Of a DNA stretch of 64,000 bases, positions 25,228-39,011 are shown piece by piece (position 1 is the first letter of the stretch; each line of letters starts with the position of its first letter). Under the pieces are notes generated by a model. The model made no database searches, had not been told where the DNA came from, and was given only the letters and a program-made list of their open reading frames with translations. Source of the DNA: Malurus cyaneus samueli (taxonomy: Eukaryota; Chordata; Aves; Passeriformes; Maluridae); NCBI GenBank assembly GCA_009741485.1, contig CM019217.1:41245336-41309335 (forward strand). Direction: 5' to 3'. A program made the translations under genes and the position numbers.

Positions 25228-28200
25228 CTCTGTTATACTGGAGATGATTTGCTCTGGCAACTTCATGTCTGAGCCTTCACTTTTCCACCAATTTATTGTA
25301 TTCAATTTCAGCAAACTCTGTCCTATTTTCAAAGATTGCAGTATCTGGAAAATAGGAAACATATGGCAAAAAAATTTACTGTGCATGATCACTTATTTAG
25401 TTGTAAGAGTATCTGGTGAGTTCATCTCAAAGAAATAAACACTGTATCACAATAAGTAAGTTATTTGTGATTTTTTTCTCTTCAGTGACAAACATGAGGT
25501 ATATTTTTCAATTTAGCCTGTATTTTTCGCTTGTGTGAAAGTCTTAAGGATTTTTGCCATGTCTTAATTACCTAGACCCTAATTTAATTCTGTCCTCTCA
25601 ATTAGATTTTCCAATGCCAACTTTTCTTGTCAGATTTGTAGGTACCTAATGTAGCTCTGAACTTTCCACTGGCCTTTTGTTAACTCCTTGCAACCACCTA
25701 TTTTCTGTAGGTCTCATGTTCTCTAGGCCTCACTTTAAAAGTCATGCCCTGTAAAAGGAAAAGAACTGTCTACAACTACTTACAGCTCATCCTTCTGGTC
25801 CCCCACCAGATTTTAGTAAATCTCAATAGCAGAAGTTCTTGTTGCCATATTTTCCCATCTTTGGACTTTGTTTTTTCCTTTCATGTTCCAGTGTCATTCA
25901 GTGCTTAGTCAGTGGAGATCAGCTTTCTCTGGTGAGGCTAGAGAAACAATCTTTCCATGGAAGGGAATGAGCTACTGGAAATAAAGAAAAAAAATCTATA
26001 TGAAAATATGGAATTAATTAGTAGATATCTGAAATAAATGACTTGAATGCAGCATTGACAGCACAGAAAATAGTTCATGTTACCTAAATGAAACACTTAA
26101 TTTAGCTGATCTGTGGACTTCCTATAGTCAAGAGAAAGCAGGTCTTTCCATGTGCAATACAGGAGACACTCAAAATCACCCACCAAATTCATTCTTTTCT
26201 GCTCAGTGAAGGCAGAGATAACCAGTGTTACCAGCTGGTAAATTCAGCTCTCAACAACTGCTAGTGGTGAGATACCCCTCACTTCAGCTCTAAGGATACG
26301 TACTGAAGGGGAGGGAAATCGTGGAACTTAATGGTGGAACAAGAATCACAGATGAAGGATGCTTGAGATGATGCTACTGGATGCTCAAAATAATTCCTTA
26401 TGGGCATGTCTGTAAGGTACAGACTGCTCTACACTGCCAACCTCATTGGTGGCACACACAGGGAACAGTCCCTACTGTTACTGTATTTTCTACTGTATTT
26501 TCATATTGGGTGGGAGAACCCAAATGCACATGGCTGCTCTCTCCTGATTTAACGAGCACTGGAAGTTTGAGAATGACACGATGTGTGTTCCAGATAGGTC
26601 CAGAGACCACAGAATGGCAGCAACATTTAGGTACAGTGAAGAATCATTCACTGGCCTACCCACATACAAAGTGCTGCTACTCCATCATCTCTAAGGTCTG
26701 AGAGGTAGATTTCATAGCAAATACAAGTATCTAACATCTGATCTCATTTTCACCATTATAACAGAATTCAACAGCAGCCACTCTTATAAGCTTTAATTCT
26801 TGTTTTTCTAGAATTGCAGCATGTCGTTCCTCCATTTTAGGCATCTGTGGAAATAAGTATGATGCACTACACTGAAACAGTGCAGAAAACTATCATACTG
26901 AAGAAACATGTCTTTAACATTGTTATTTTATGTCATTAAAGACTATTAAGCTAGAAGAAACAAAAAAAAGAATAATCTTCCTTTCACTAACTGTCTCATG
27001 AGCAGAAAATTTACAATGCAAGATTACAAAGACTCCTGTAATATTAGTTATTTTTTAGTTTTAAATTAAAGTTAAATATTAGTTTTAAATTTTATTAAAT
27101 GGAGTGTAACATCTCTCCAATGTTCATTTTTCATATGATAACTAAACTCATAGCAGATGTATGCCTTCAGTCCTAAATGCAATTTGCTATAACATTAAGA
27201 ACATCATTGCTAGTAACACAGAAGATACACAATACATTGTTATTGTGTCACAGAACATCATTCATGTGCAAATCAATTTGATTGAATCCAGTTAAAAAAA
27301 CATTTAGTATTGAAACATCACTAATTTAATATGGAATGTATACACAAGATCTTTCCCCCAAAAATCAATGTCTAATTTGTTTGTAGAAAGAGCAGTTGGT
27401 GATCAACTGCAGATATATTCTTGAACAGAAATTGCTCTGTCTCAGGATGAAGGCATCTTTCTTTTTCTGGTAGGCTCTGTTTTAATTATTTTGAGTTTCT
27501 TTTATCCCATATGACTTCCTGAGGAAAAAGTTCTGTCAACTGGCATACACTACTTGGAATCCATGACAATGCTTCCATTTGGGACAGGGAGGCTCAGGTG
27601 AATTAGAAAAGAGTATCGGAAAGGGTTACCCCTCCCACTCCCTATACTTCCCTGCCTTTTTACTCCAATTTCAAACTTCAGGCTACTTACCCAAAACTAG
27701 TTTCAGGTGAGTTCACACCTTGCCAAGAACTTCTGTAATTCTCTGTCAGTCAGGACAACTTTGGTGAAGTCACAAATTACCAGTAGAGCATGACAGCATG
27801 TGGCAGCACAACACTGTACACTACCAGGAGGCATTGTGGAAAAATAGGGGAGAATTTATGATGAAAACTGCTTGGTCCTGAGGACCTGACATCCACACCA
27901 CACATGGTTAGAGTTTGTCTGTTTATTCATTTGGGCTTTTCCTCACAAACAAAATGTACATCTGTGGCTGGAGAACAGTAGATGGCTCCTAGAGTATTGC
28001 TGCCAGTGTTTCACGCAAGAGGAATCCTTTTCAATCGTTTTGAGACTGCTTCAGGATGCAAAGCAAAACAGAGAAAGTGGGGATAGTCAACAGTTTGATC
28101 TAAAAAGCACACAGCAATAGGCACTAGCACACTGGTGTCACCTCAGCCCTAGAACACCAAACTTCCTCCGTCTCAGATGCATTCAAGCTTCTGACCAGTA

Positions 28201-29599
28201 ACTTCTGTTTAAATCCAGCCCTTAATATCAGATTCCTTTTCAGCCAGGCGTTTTCTTTTTATGTATATATTTTTATAACCGTTCAAGCTACAAAGGAGTC
28301 CATTCTAACTTGGATCTTTTGAGTGCTGCTATACAATAAATACTAGATAACAAACATGTAGCAGTTTCACACCAGTGATCCTTTTTCAAAAGAGAAATTT
28401 AAGTAAAATCACTTTCATTCAATGACAGTGTAAGGATACTTGTGCCGTTTTCTTTGTAAATAGTTTCCAACAGAACATTATGTTTGCATAACTCAGTGTG
28501 ATATATCCCTATATTGAAGTCTACATATGCAGCAACTCAGTCTCTGTCTACAGAAACAGTGGATCCCTGCAGTCATTCTTTCCAACACAGCAAGGCCTGG
28601 CCTGTTTAGATCAGTTATATAGCTCAGTTATCAAAGTTTTCTAGGTCACTTTGGACACATTTAAGCCATAAAGCTTGAGGAAACAACAGAACTTGTAATG
28701 TTGCAATATCATAGCAACAAAGTTCAGCTAATGTAGCATTCAATATTTTGGTATTCTAGAATCAAAACTTGATTCAGAATATCAGGCATAACAAAGAATC
28801 TGTCAAAAAATGTGTCTTGGCTGGAGAATTTAAGACTAGGAAAAGAAAGAAACAGGTTTATGTCACAGAACAGCTGGTATGTGCAATAGGTACTTTGGAT
28901 GGAAAAAAATTTTAGAACTCAGTTTAGTTGCCCCAAGCTTGTGGGCATATGCTCACTGCCATGCCAGACACCTATCACAGATCCATGCCCTTTCAGAAAC
29001 CAGATGGGATTCCCTGTCACGCCTCCAATAAATACTGATGCAGGCACAACTCAACTTACCTCTAAGAGTAAGAGCTCTTCTGGACACAGATGAATGTAGG
29101 TATCTAAAAGTCACCCGACCTTACATCAAAGAAAAGAGGGGCTTGAATCAACTGTCTCAATAGAGAGCAGACACAGTTATTTGATAAACAATAATGTCAA
29201 CACTTAATCACCTAATCTCCCTGGCTATATGAGTATTTTGCATTAAAACTGCACAGTACATAGAAAGGACCTCTGTGCAGGATGTAAGCCTGTGAGCCTG
29301 CAATATTATTGCCCAATTAGGTAATATAGACCACCAATAGTTCTAAATTATTCTGGCTTGGTTTGAGGGTTTTGTTTTGTTTTTGTTTTTTTTATTAAGT
29401 GCAAAAGAATGAGGGAAGGTACTAGCCATTGTACCATTTGCTCCATGTTCTGTGGAGTTGACAGCTGTATGCCTTTTAATGTATAACTTATCTACAGATT
29501 GTACATTTAAAGGCTTACAGAAAGAGGCAACGTTTATATTGTGGAAGTGGTAATCTACAGAGCAGCTCACTGCCTAAATACATAAACTCTCCTGGGATC

Positions 29600-29750
29600 G
29601 CAGTGTCCTGTGCATGTGAATTCTCCGCTCCCCCGCCCTTCGGGCCCAGCTGCGCTGCAGTTCCCGCGAGTCACCGCTGCGCGGCGCCCGCTCACCGCGG
29701 CACGCGGAGCCAACTGACTGGGAACGGCACCCGCGGCCGCGGGTGGAAAA
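29600..29750. promoter_or_regulatory. Short CpG island with an 18-bp palindrome
   Basis: About 20 CpGs in about 150 bp by eye, in AT-rich surroundings. It contains the perfect palindrome CACCCGCGGCCGCGGGTG at 29728-29745. No recognised exon. It is below the usual length for a CpG island, so the regulatory call is tentative. Confidence 0.55.
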
Positions 29751-31447
29751 TCCCAAAAGTCTTGGAGAAACAGAAACAAAAATTAACCGGCTCTCTAAAA
29801 CAGCATCGCATTCCTAGAACGTGGGCTTCAAATCCTGAGGTCCTCTTCTCCCCGCCTTGGGATAGTAAAAAACAATAGAAAACAATGGGCTGGAACTTCA
29901 ATAAAATTAATTTCAGACTTTAATTGTAGGTCTGTGTTTATTCCACAAATATTACTCAGCTTTATTTTCCAAAGAGGATTGTTAACGCTATATTGACTGA
30001 TCTTAAAAGTTACCTTGTGTGTTGTATTTCATCTGTGTTGCAGTAAAAAAAAAAAAAAATCCAAATAAGCTTCATTCTGCCTAAAATATATGCACATATA
30101 AAAAGAGAGAAATCCGAAGCATTTTAGGACTAAATGGATTTACCTGCAGCATTAGAAGAGATGTGTCAATTAAGATAAAATTCAAAAAACATACACCCTT
30201 ATGTTCATATATACATGTGTGCATACACAGAGACAAAAAAAAAGGAATTATTATTATACCTTCTGAAGACTTAAAGGCCCTAAAGAAGGAGAATAAATTT
30301 CAACTGGACACATGAACACAGCTTAACAGTGTTAAATTTTTCTTCAGCTTTCCTAGTTCAAACAGCCACTATGTCAAATGTTAAGTCTAGTCATCATCTA
30401 CCTCTCTCTAGCATGACTGCAACAACATCCTCCAGCTGAATCTTCTTAGGTCCAAGGAAAGAAAACAGAGATCTCCTCCAGGGGCCTTGCAGGTGCACAG
30501 GTGGTTGTTGTTGCTGGAGTTCTCTGTGTGGGGTTGGATGGGCACCAAGAAGTATTTCAATGGTATTTAACCTGCTGACACAGGTGTCAATAAAACCTTC
30601 TACAACACACACGCAAACACACAGAAAAGTATCCCCTCAGGAGGTATGAACCTGGTTTTGAAATTATCCCAAGAAGTATTCCCTTTCAGGCAGCCACCAC
30701 GAGGACTCTGCCAACCCAGCTGCCAGGTACCAGCACAAATTACCTGTAACTTCTAAGTTACAGTCAAAATCAAGAGTCACAGCTGCAGACCCCAGGTGGG
30801 CCCTCCCTGCAAAGTATTCCATAAGATGAATAGCACTGACATTTTAAGTGAATGACCCAAGTTTGGCAATAAAAGTAATTTCAGCTGAGTTAATTTCTTG
30901 CAGTATCAAGAACTTTAGAAAGTCTGTCATAGTCCAGTGAATGAATTTGAATGCCAATGTCTTCTTTCCCATTTGAGGGTTTTCAGTGAAAATAGTCCCC
31001 ATGTTCTTCACAGACACCCATTTCCTTAGACTGCATTTCCTTGCATTTCCTCGTAACATTGTGCTGACAAAGCCTTGGGGTTTTGATGTGATATTGAATG
31101 TTTAAATTGATTGCATTGCTCTACCTCCTTGGAAACCAGAGTTCAGCTCTTAACTTGTGAGAAAGTAAACTGAAGTTAATCAATTTTAAATCATCTGCCT
31201 GAAACTGAGAACTGAATTGTGCTGTCCACAGAGTTCAAATAAATCTTTAAACTCTCTAATACTAATACTCTCTTTAGTATCTCTTAACCAAGGGGAAAAA
31301 CAGAAGAATTTTACAATGTATTTCCTCTGTTAAAAATAAAACAGATCATTTCAATACACAGATAATAAACTTATTTGGAACTTTTTTTTTAATAGAACAA
31401 TAAATCAGTGAAATTTGAGGCTGTTGAGTTTTGATGAGGGATCTTAT

Positions 31448-31535
31448 TTGGGTTTTTGTTTGTTTGTTTGGGGGTTTTGTAGTGGTGGTAGGTTTGGGGT
31501 TTTTTTGGGAGTGGGTTAGGGGAGTTTGTGTGATG
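31448..31535 (+). repeat. G/T-rich tract with G-quadruplex motif
   Basis: Almost pure G and T on the plus strand. Positions 31496-31522 fit the four-run G-quadruplex pattern: GGGG, seven T, GGG, AGT, GGG, TTA, GGGG. Confidence 0.85.
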
Positions 31536-33699
31536 AAATTAATGCTAAATTTAATAATCTATGTTGGGATTGTATCTTCATTTTAATGAGTGTCACTTTC
31601 ATGAGCCATTTGCTCACCCCCTTCAGATTCTTATGGAAGTGTAATCAGGAGTTCCTCTCTGCTGAAACCAAGATGACCCATTTGCCTTTGTATTAACAAC
31701 ATAACTTCAGTTTATGCCTAGAACAAACACCATAGAGGGAATCAAAAATTCACTGAGGCTCTCTTGCTAAATACAAACATAGAGTACAAATGTGTTGTCA
31801 TGTGTACATGCAGGCAGCTTGAGTGAAATACAAGGAAAGAGCACAGATGAAATACAAGGAATGTATCTAGACTAATATTAGCATGTATCACCTGCATTTG
31901 CATCTAATGTCTAAAAGGAGAAAGTAAACACAATGCTTAAACCAGCACCAGTTTATCCTCTCCCTCTCTCATTCTTCTTTGAAGATCCACTTGCAGTATC
32001 ACATCATTTCCAGAAGAAGCTATTGTAACAAACAGCTTGGCTGCAGTGCGAGTATGGCACAGTCCAAATCAGCATTTTAAAAGCCTGGGAAGCGAACTGA
32101 CTCTGCAATACAGAGAGAACCCCTGCATTCCTCTGCACACGTGGCTGCACTGCCTGCCTGCGCCTGGGCACAGGGCAGAAAATGGCACGAGCTGGCAGGG
32201 TCAGTCAAGTGCTGTGCTGGGTATTTTCATACATCAGCCAGTCACCCTACAGAAATAACAGAACTGGAGTGATATGGAATTACAGGATGAGTGAAGGGTG
32301 CAGTTGCCAAAATGGGATAATTCTGCTCTGCATCACGCCCTCCCTGGCCACATGTTGCTTTTGCTTCTGCTGTGTTCCCACTCACTAGGGGAAACTGATC
32401 CAGTTACACTTTTATTCCCTGAAGTTGCTTCTAGTCATATCAGTTTCTGTATCTGGCATATCAAATGTCTGTGCTAACACAAAGTGAGAACAGCTTGCCC
32501 AAGATGGGGCTGCCTATTTCAAAGGCATCTCATGCTTGAGTTGGCTTAACTAACATTGGGAAACTGCACACTGAAGGGTGGGAAGGGACACACAGAAAGG
32601 AAAAACAGAAAAAGCTAATTTTGCTAATGAAAAGGAAATACAAACTCAAACGTTTTGCATTAAAATGTGTAATAATTCTGCAGAAAGGATGCATTCCTTT
32701 GAGTCCTATTTTGGATGTGTGAAATTTGTCATCTGAGAAGTCCTTTCTTCTTAAAATAGACCAATTTCTATTCGGTTACTTGATACCCTCATATTTTAGG
32801 ATTGAAAACTTACTAGACTATCCAACATTAAGATGATGACTGTAAGAAGTATTTTGTTTGAAGGCAGAAGCTTAGTCAAGCTTGTGAATGAATCTGCTGA
32901 TAGATATTATTTTGAAACATAAGTACAGCATTTTGTAAACCTACATGTGTCAGTTTTGCAGCTGCAAACATTCTCAGCTTCCATGTACACATCACAAGTT
33001 CTGCACACAGGGACATACAATGTACTGAAGGTGCTTGAAACTTGGCTGATGTTTTTCCACAAATTTATTCTTTGACTATATGTCTGAAAAATTTTCAGTT
33101 CACAATTAAAAAAAATAATAATAAAAAGGAAACCTAAAAAGCTCACCTTATTTTCTCAAAAGATCTTTTATTCATGATAAATAAAAAGACCTTTTATTCA
33201 GATAGTGGATATCTTCCCATTAAAATAGACTATATTTTTCTACCCCTAAAGTAGGTTGCAGTCAATTGATATGAGTACATGGAGTTTCCTATTATACAAT
33301 GAATCTGTTGAGATAATAAGTACCAGCTGGATCTATCCCCAACAGCAATAACAGCATGTAGAGAATGATTATAATGTAACAGATTGTGAAACAGAAGAGA
33401 TGGTTTCACTTATTATAAAGCCCTTATGTTAATACAGTAACAGAAGTGAGTTTTGCTGCTACACAATGCTTCTAGCAAGGCCTTTATGTTAATAGAATAA
33501 ATTATTTCAAAGGTGAATTCTCCAAAAATATTGCCCATGAGCATTTTTAGGAGCTTTATTATACACTCACTTATATGCAAATATGGGGCCACTGCTGAAT
33601 GAAGCAGTCCCTGGTGACATAGGACAATGGAAAAGGCTTTTGTACTAAATGCTGTGTTCACCTCAGACTATTCTAGGCAAGTCTGGCCTTCAGGAACCC

Positions 33700-35289
33700 C
33701 AGTTGCCAGAGATCAAGGGGGAAATCTGCAGCAAGGAAGGCATATCCTTGGTAGAAGAGGATGAATCAAAAAATACTTGGGCAACCTGGATTTACACAAG
33801 TCTATGGGCCCTGATGTCCTACAAGCCTACAAGTGCTGAGAGAGCAGGTGGATGTCATCACAAGGCCACTTTGATAATCCTTTATCTTACAGTCAAGAGA
33901 AGAGCTCAAAAACTGGAAGAAATATCCATCCTGTCTTCAAGAACAAGGACTCTGGGAATTACAGTCCAGTCAGCCTCACCTCAGTCCCTGGCAATGTGAT
34001 GGAGTCACAAAACCCAGACACCATTTCCAGGCATATCAAAGACAAGAGTGTTAAAGGGATAGTCAGCATCATCCAGGGGAAGTAATGCTTGACAGCAAGG
34101 AGATAATCTTCTACAATAAAATGACTGGTCTGATAGATGGGAGAAGAGCAGTAGATATTCTTTACCTGGACAACAATAAGGTTTTTGACATCGTCTCACA
34201 CAAAAACCTCATAGAGAAGCTGTTTGAAGTATGTTCAGCCCATACTTCATGGGCTGAAAATTGGTTGAACATCCTGGCCCAGGGGATGGAAATTGATGGA
34301 AATCTAGCTGAAGAACAATAATAAGCAGTGTATCCTTAGGATCAACACTCTTGTACAACATTTTCACTAATGGTTTGGATGATGGGGCACAGTGTACCCT
34401 CAACAGGTTTGCTGATGACACAGAACTGGGAGGAGTGGATGATATAATGGAGGGTTGAGCTGCCATTCAGAAGGACTTGGACAGTCTGCAGAAATGTGAA
34501 ATGTGCTGCCGGGAGCCTCATGAAGCTAAGGAAGGGTAAGTGCAAAGTCCTGCATCTGGGGAGGAAAAAACCAATGCATGTTAGTAGCTACTCAGGTGGC
34601 AAGAGGCTTTGAAGAAAAGGACCTGGGTGTGCCTGGAGGACATCAAGTTGACCACGAACCAGCAACGTGCATTTGCAGTAAAAACGGATAATGGATTCCT
34701 GGACTGCATTTGGAGGGTTGACAGCAGGTTGAGGGGGTCGACTCTTCCCCTCCTCTCAGCACTTGTGAGGTAATGCCTGGAGTTCTGGGCTCCCCAGTGC
34801 AAGAGAGACATGGACATATTAAAGTTCAGAGATGGATCAGTAAGATGGGAAGGGAATGGGGCATCTTTCTTATGAGGAAGGGTTGAGAGTGCTATGGCTG
34901 TTTTTTATATGATTCTGAGTTCAGCCTGGATGAGAGAAAGTTCAAGAGAAGGTTCATATGGATAACATACATGTAAACATATATCTGGAGAGAGGATGCA
35001 AAAGTGACAGAGCTGGGCTCTGTGGGGATGCCCAGGGAGAGGATCTGAGGCAATGGGCACAAACTAGAACACAAGAGACTCTCTAAACACAAGGAAATGC
35101 TTTTTTTACTGTGAGGGTGACTGAGCACCACCAGAGGTTGCCTAGAGATGTGTAGTTTTCCTCCTTGGGGATATTCAAAAGCCACCTGGACATGGCCCTG
35201 GGCAACTGGGGTGATCATGCTTGAGCAGGTGAGTTTAACCAGATGACCTCCAGAGGTCCCTTCCAACCTCAGCCATTCTGTGATTCTGT
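33700..35289 (+). repeat. CR1 LINE copy, sense, about 1.6 kb with broken reverse transcriptase
   Basis: The longest CR1 copy in the window. It runs from the ORF2 reverse-transcriptase region (TATGGGCCCTGATG, then the degraded active-site block around 34165-34215 reading LDNNKVFDIVSHKNL) through the 3' part (TTTGCTGATGACACAGAACT) to the end TTCTGTGATTCTGTA. Several stops and frameshifts divide the frame, so it cannot encode a working enzyme. Open frames called inside it are pieces of this element. Confidence 0.92.
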
Positions 35290-37837
35290 AAAAACTTACA
35301 CAAGCTATGCCTTGCAAGTGTTACACGCTTTTAGCAGGCAAGAACATGTACACAGCAAAACATCATGAGGAGCTGGCAGGCAGAGCCACAGGAAACCATT
35401 CCAAATGTCAAGTAGCTTAAAGGCAGATCTATGCTCAGCAATGAGTAGAAATGCAAACAGTTTAAATAATTTGACAAGGAAAATTTTTGTTTAAATCTCT
35501 CATGAACTGAATTTGTTTTTTCTTCAGGCTTTCCAAAAACCATTTTTCTGAGAAGCATTTAAGCTTGATTTTGAGATCTTTAGTTCTATTCTAGTTTTTC
35601 AACAGATTTTGAAGTTGTCTGTTTAGCCGTAGCAGTTGTTTTCTTCCAGAGCAAAGATTTTTTTTGTCTTGCTGTTGGCGACTCTAAATACGTCACTGTT
35701 TCTATGTGTGTTCCACTACTAAAATATTTTTCCAGATTTTTTTTCATCTAAAGGCAAAAACCAAGTACTCAAGTGGAACATCAGCTTGGAAGCAAAGCCA
35801 GTGGGAGTAATTGGCCTTTTTACCAAGTGTCTGCATACGAGTCCCCATCCAAGATGGCCTGCTGACCGCCAACAAAATTCAGTCACACTTGTTGCTGATA
35901 GTTCAAGTTGAAAAGAGCCACCTCCTGTCAGCTTGCATGATGTTGTTTTTCTAAATAAGGCTCACAGCATTTGGTGCATGTTTTTTTTCCAAAAAACTCC
36001 AGTGCCCAGATTTTTGCTTCCCAGTTCTGATAGTATAATAAGGCAGCTTAAAACATGCTTTCTAACAGCAGGTTTTGCAGAAGGTAACTGCTCCCTCAAG
36101 GATTCTGTAATTTCTGAAGAAAATCCATCAGTTTTGATAATTTTAATGATGTGTTTAAGATATTGTTCTCCACTCCTGAATAACCAAAAATTTCTACACT
36201 ATTTTGTACTCACATACAACTCTCACCTCACTGAAATGTGACAGCATACCTGGGATGTATAGTCAGTGTTCTGCTGATATATAGAAAATTGCACAGAAAA
36301 GCTTATTGTGCTTCAAATATCAGAAAATCCATGCAGAAAACAAGAATTTTTTTTACAAATTATAAAAATCAAGTATTTTGTTTCTCACTCCACAGTTGCT
36401 GTCTCGTTTTTAAGCTGTCTTTTAATACTGGTGCAGTAACAGCACCTAACATAGATGCTTACTGTAACCAAAAAGTTCTAGCATTCAAACACCAAAAGCG
36501 CACATTAATGAATTTATAGGCAAAAGTCATATAACTGAAATAAGTTTGCAGAGACAAATACTTCATTCTAGAAATTATTTAATGACTAGTGATGATGTTT
36601 GCCTGTGATGCAAGTACATTTTTGATGCAATAAGGTTTGGACACACACAGAGGTTCCTGTAAGTCATGAAAAGAACAATTTCATTCACTCACCTCACATC
36701 ACAGGTTCAATCTTCGGAGTAACAATCTCCACATGTAAACAGGATACATGTGCTCCCAGAACTTTTGCTTGAAGGCTGGCTACTCAAAATGGAATAATAA
36801 AAACACTGAAGTTGGAATATTTATAATAGTTTAAGTAGGATTAGACAGGTTAGAGGATCACATTTTCAACTCTTCTTGGACATGCTAACCATTGTCAGGA
36901 ACTCAGGGCTGCCTCATGATCAAAGAGACTGAAAAAGAGAAGAGAGACAAAAACTCTCCTGAAATTTCAGCAGATCTGAAATTTATAGTAAACATAGCTC
37001 TTTAGTATACAAGTAGGTACCATGTGTGGATATCACAACTTTTTCTAAAATTCAGCTGCTTTTTTAGTCTTGTTCCTACCTCAGGAGAAGATTCAATTTT
37101 CTTCGCAAAACTATTACTTCAAAATTGAAGGATTTTGCAGCAGTATCTTCCGGCAAAATACCTCCTACACAACTAAGCAATCATCTCAGAATTTTTTAGG
37201 CAGGGACATGCAGCACTTTAGCAAACAGAGAAACCCAAATAAGCTTTTTAGACCTTGCCAGAAGCAGTGCAGTTCTGCAGAGCCATCACAGGAGGTCTCC
37301 AGCACACCCCAACACTCATCCCTCAGCCTTTCCTCGAACACAAAGAGGATTAATAGGTAATTCATATATACAGAACGCTCATAAAGCATTTCCAGGTTAG
37401 CTTACCTCTCCCCAAGACAGCTAGGCTTCCATATTGCAAGGTGCCAAGCTCCTAAATTGCAAATCTTGCAGAAAAGACAAAACAGATGTGGGAAGCTCTG
37501 ATTGATTACAGTCCTTCAGTTGTCTTCCTCTTCATCCTGCCTTTCCCTTCCTTAAGTTCTACTCTGACTATATGCAATTATTCCACCTATTTGTAATATT
37601 CACATGCTCCCATTGAAGCACATTGGAATACTTGGCACAAACTGGTGTCAAAAATGTGGGAATACAGCTGTGATTTCCCCATTTCTCTCTGTCACATTTT
37701 TAAACACAATATCCCAATGCCTTGTTATCCCATCCATATTATTCTCCAGATGTTTTCTAGGTATTTTTAAAAGGTAGCCGATATTTTGGGTACAGGAAAG
37801 AACCTGATCTTTTATCAACATATAGATTATCATCCAT
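35290..37837. other. Intergenic, no gene recognised
   Basis: Between two CR1 copies. The open frames are short, AT-driven and lack any domain. No nameable repeat. Confidence 0.6.
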
Positions 37838-38980
37838 CAGTTTGGGCTCAAAGGGACCTTTAAAAGTCTTCTACCCCCCTTCAATGAGCAGGGACATCTT
37901 CAATTAAATCAGGTTGCTCAGAGCTCTGTCCAACCTGATTTTGAATGTTTCTGTGGAGAGCGTATCTGCCACGTGTCTGGACAGGTGTTAGATATTCCAG
38001 AGGTCCACCACCCTCACTGTAAGACATTTCTTCCTTTTATCAACTCTAAATCTGTCCTTTTTCAGTTTAAAATCATTACTCCTCCACTCATATCACTAGA
38101 AGCCCTGTTATAAAATTTCAGCACTGAAAGGCCACAATGAGGTCTCCCTGGAGTCTTCAATTCTCCAGGCTGAAAAACCCCAGCTCCCTCAGTCTTCCAT
38201 CATAGTAGAGGTGGTCCATCCTTCTTATTACTTTTGTAGGACTCCTCTGAACCTGCTCTAATATGTCCATATCTTTCCTGGGCTGAGGATTCCAACACTG
38301 AAGCCAGGACTCCAATGCTGGGGTCTCAGTAGAGTGAAACAGAGGAACAGAATCACTTGATCTCACCACTAGGTGGGTCAGACAGGACTTGCCCTTGGTG
38401 AAGCCATGCTGGCTGTCCCAAATCACCTCCCTGTCCTCAATGTGCCTTAACATAGCTTGTAGGAGGAGCTGTTCCATGATCTTCCCAAGCACAGAGGTGA
38501 GGCTGACCAGCTGTATATGCTAGGGTCCTTTCTACCCTTTTAAAAATGAATGCAACATTTCCCATTTCCCAGTCACCTGGGATGACACCTGACTGCCATG
38601 ACTTTTCAAATATCCGGGAGTCTGGCTTGGTAACTACATCAGTCAATTCCTGCAGAACTCGGGGGTGTGTCTTGTCAGGTCCCATAAACTTCTGTACATT
38701 CAGGTTCCTCAGATGGTTGTGAATCTGATCCCCCCTTATTGTGGGAGGATTTGCTACCCCAGTCCCTGTCTTGCAGTCCAGCCACTTGAGAAGTATAGGA
38801 AGAAAGACTGCCAGGGAAAATTGAGGAAAAAGGTTGAGTACCTCAGGCTTCTCCTTGTCCTTTGTTACCTGTTTGCCAGCTTTGCTTTCTTTACCTTCCT
38901 TTTGTGGCTGATCTGCCTATGTATGGCATTTCTGTAAAGCGTCAAGTGCTTCAGTGTGGCCAGGAGATCTCAGAGCAACA
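37838..38980 (-). repeat. CR1 LINE copy, antisense, about 1.1 kb, internally deleted
   Basis: Minus-strand reading gives ORF2 reverse-transcriptase pieces [50 protein letters not shown] and [16 protein letters not shown], then jumps directly to the 3' region ([18 protein letters not shown]) and the 3' UTR. The block that should hold the catalytic YADD-type motif is missing, so an internal deletion occurred. The 5' boundary near 38980 is uncertain. Confidence 0.9.
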
Positions 38981-39011
38981 TCCTGAGGGCTCTCACCAGC
39001 ATCCTGTCCCT

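Larger units (their letters stand above)
25228..33699. other. Intergenic, no gene recognised
   Basis: AT-rich DNA with a second short CpG island at 29.60-29.75 kb and a T/G-rich tract with a G-quadruplex motif at 31.45-31.53 kb. A 17-bp direct repeat (one mismatch, period 26) lies at 33158-33200. No supported coding sequence. Confidence 0.6.

Noticed and set aside
33649..35317. Multiple frames that look like reverse transcriptase pieces
   Set aside because: They belong to one degraded CR1 copy with stops and frameshifts, so they are not separate genes.
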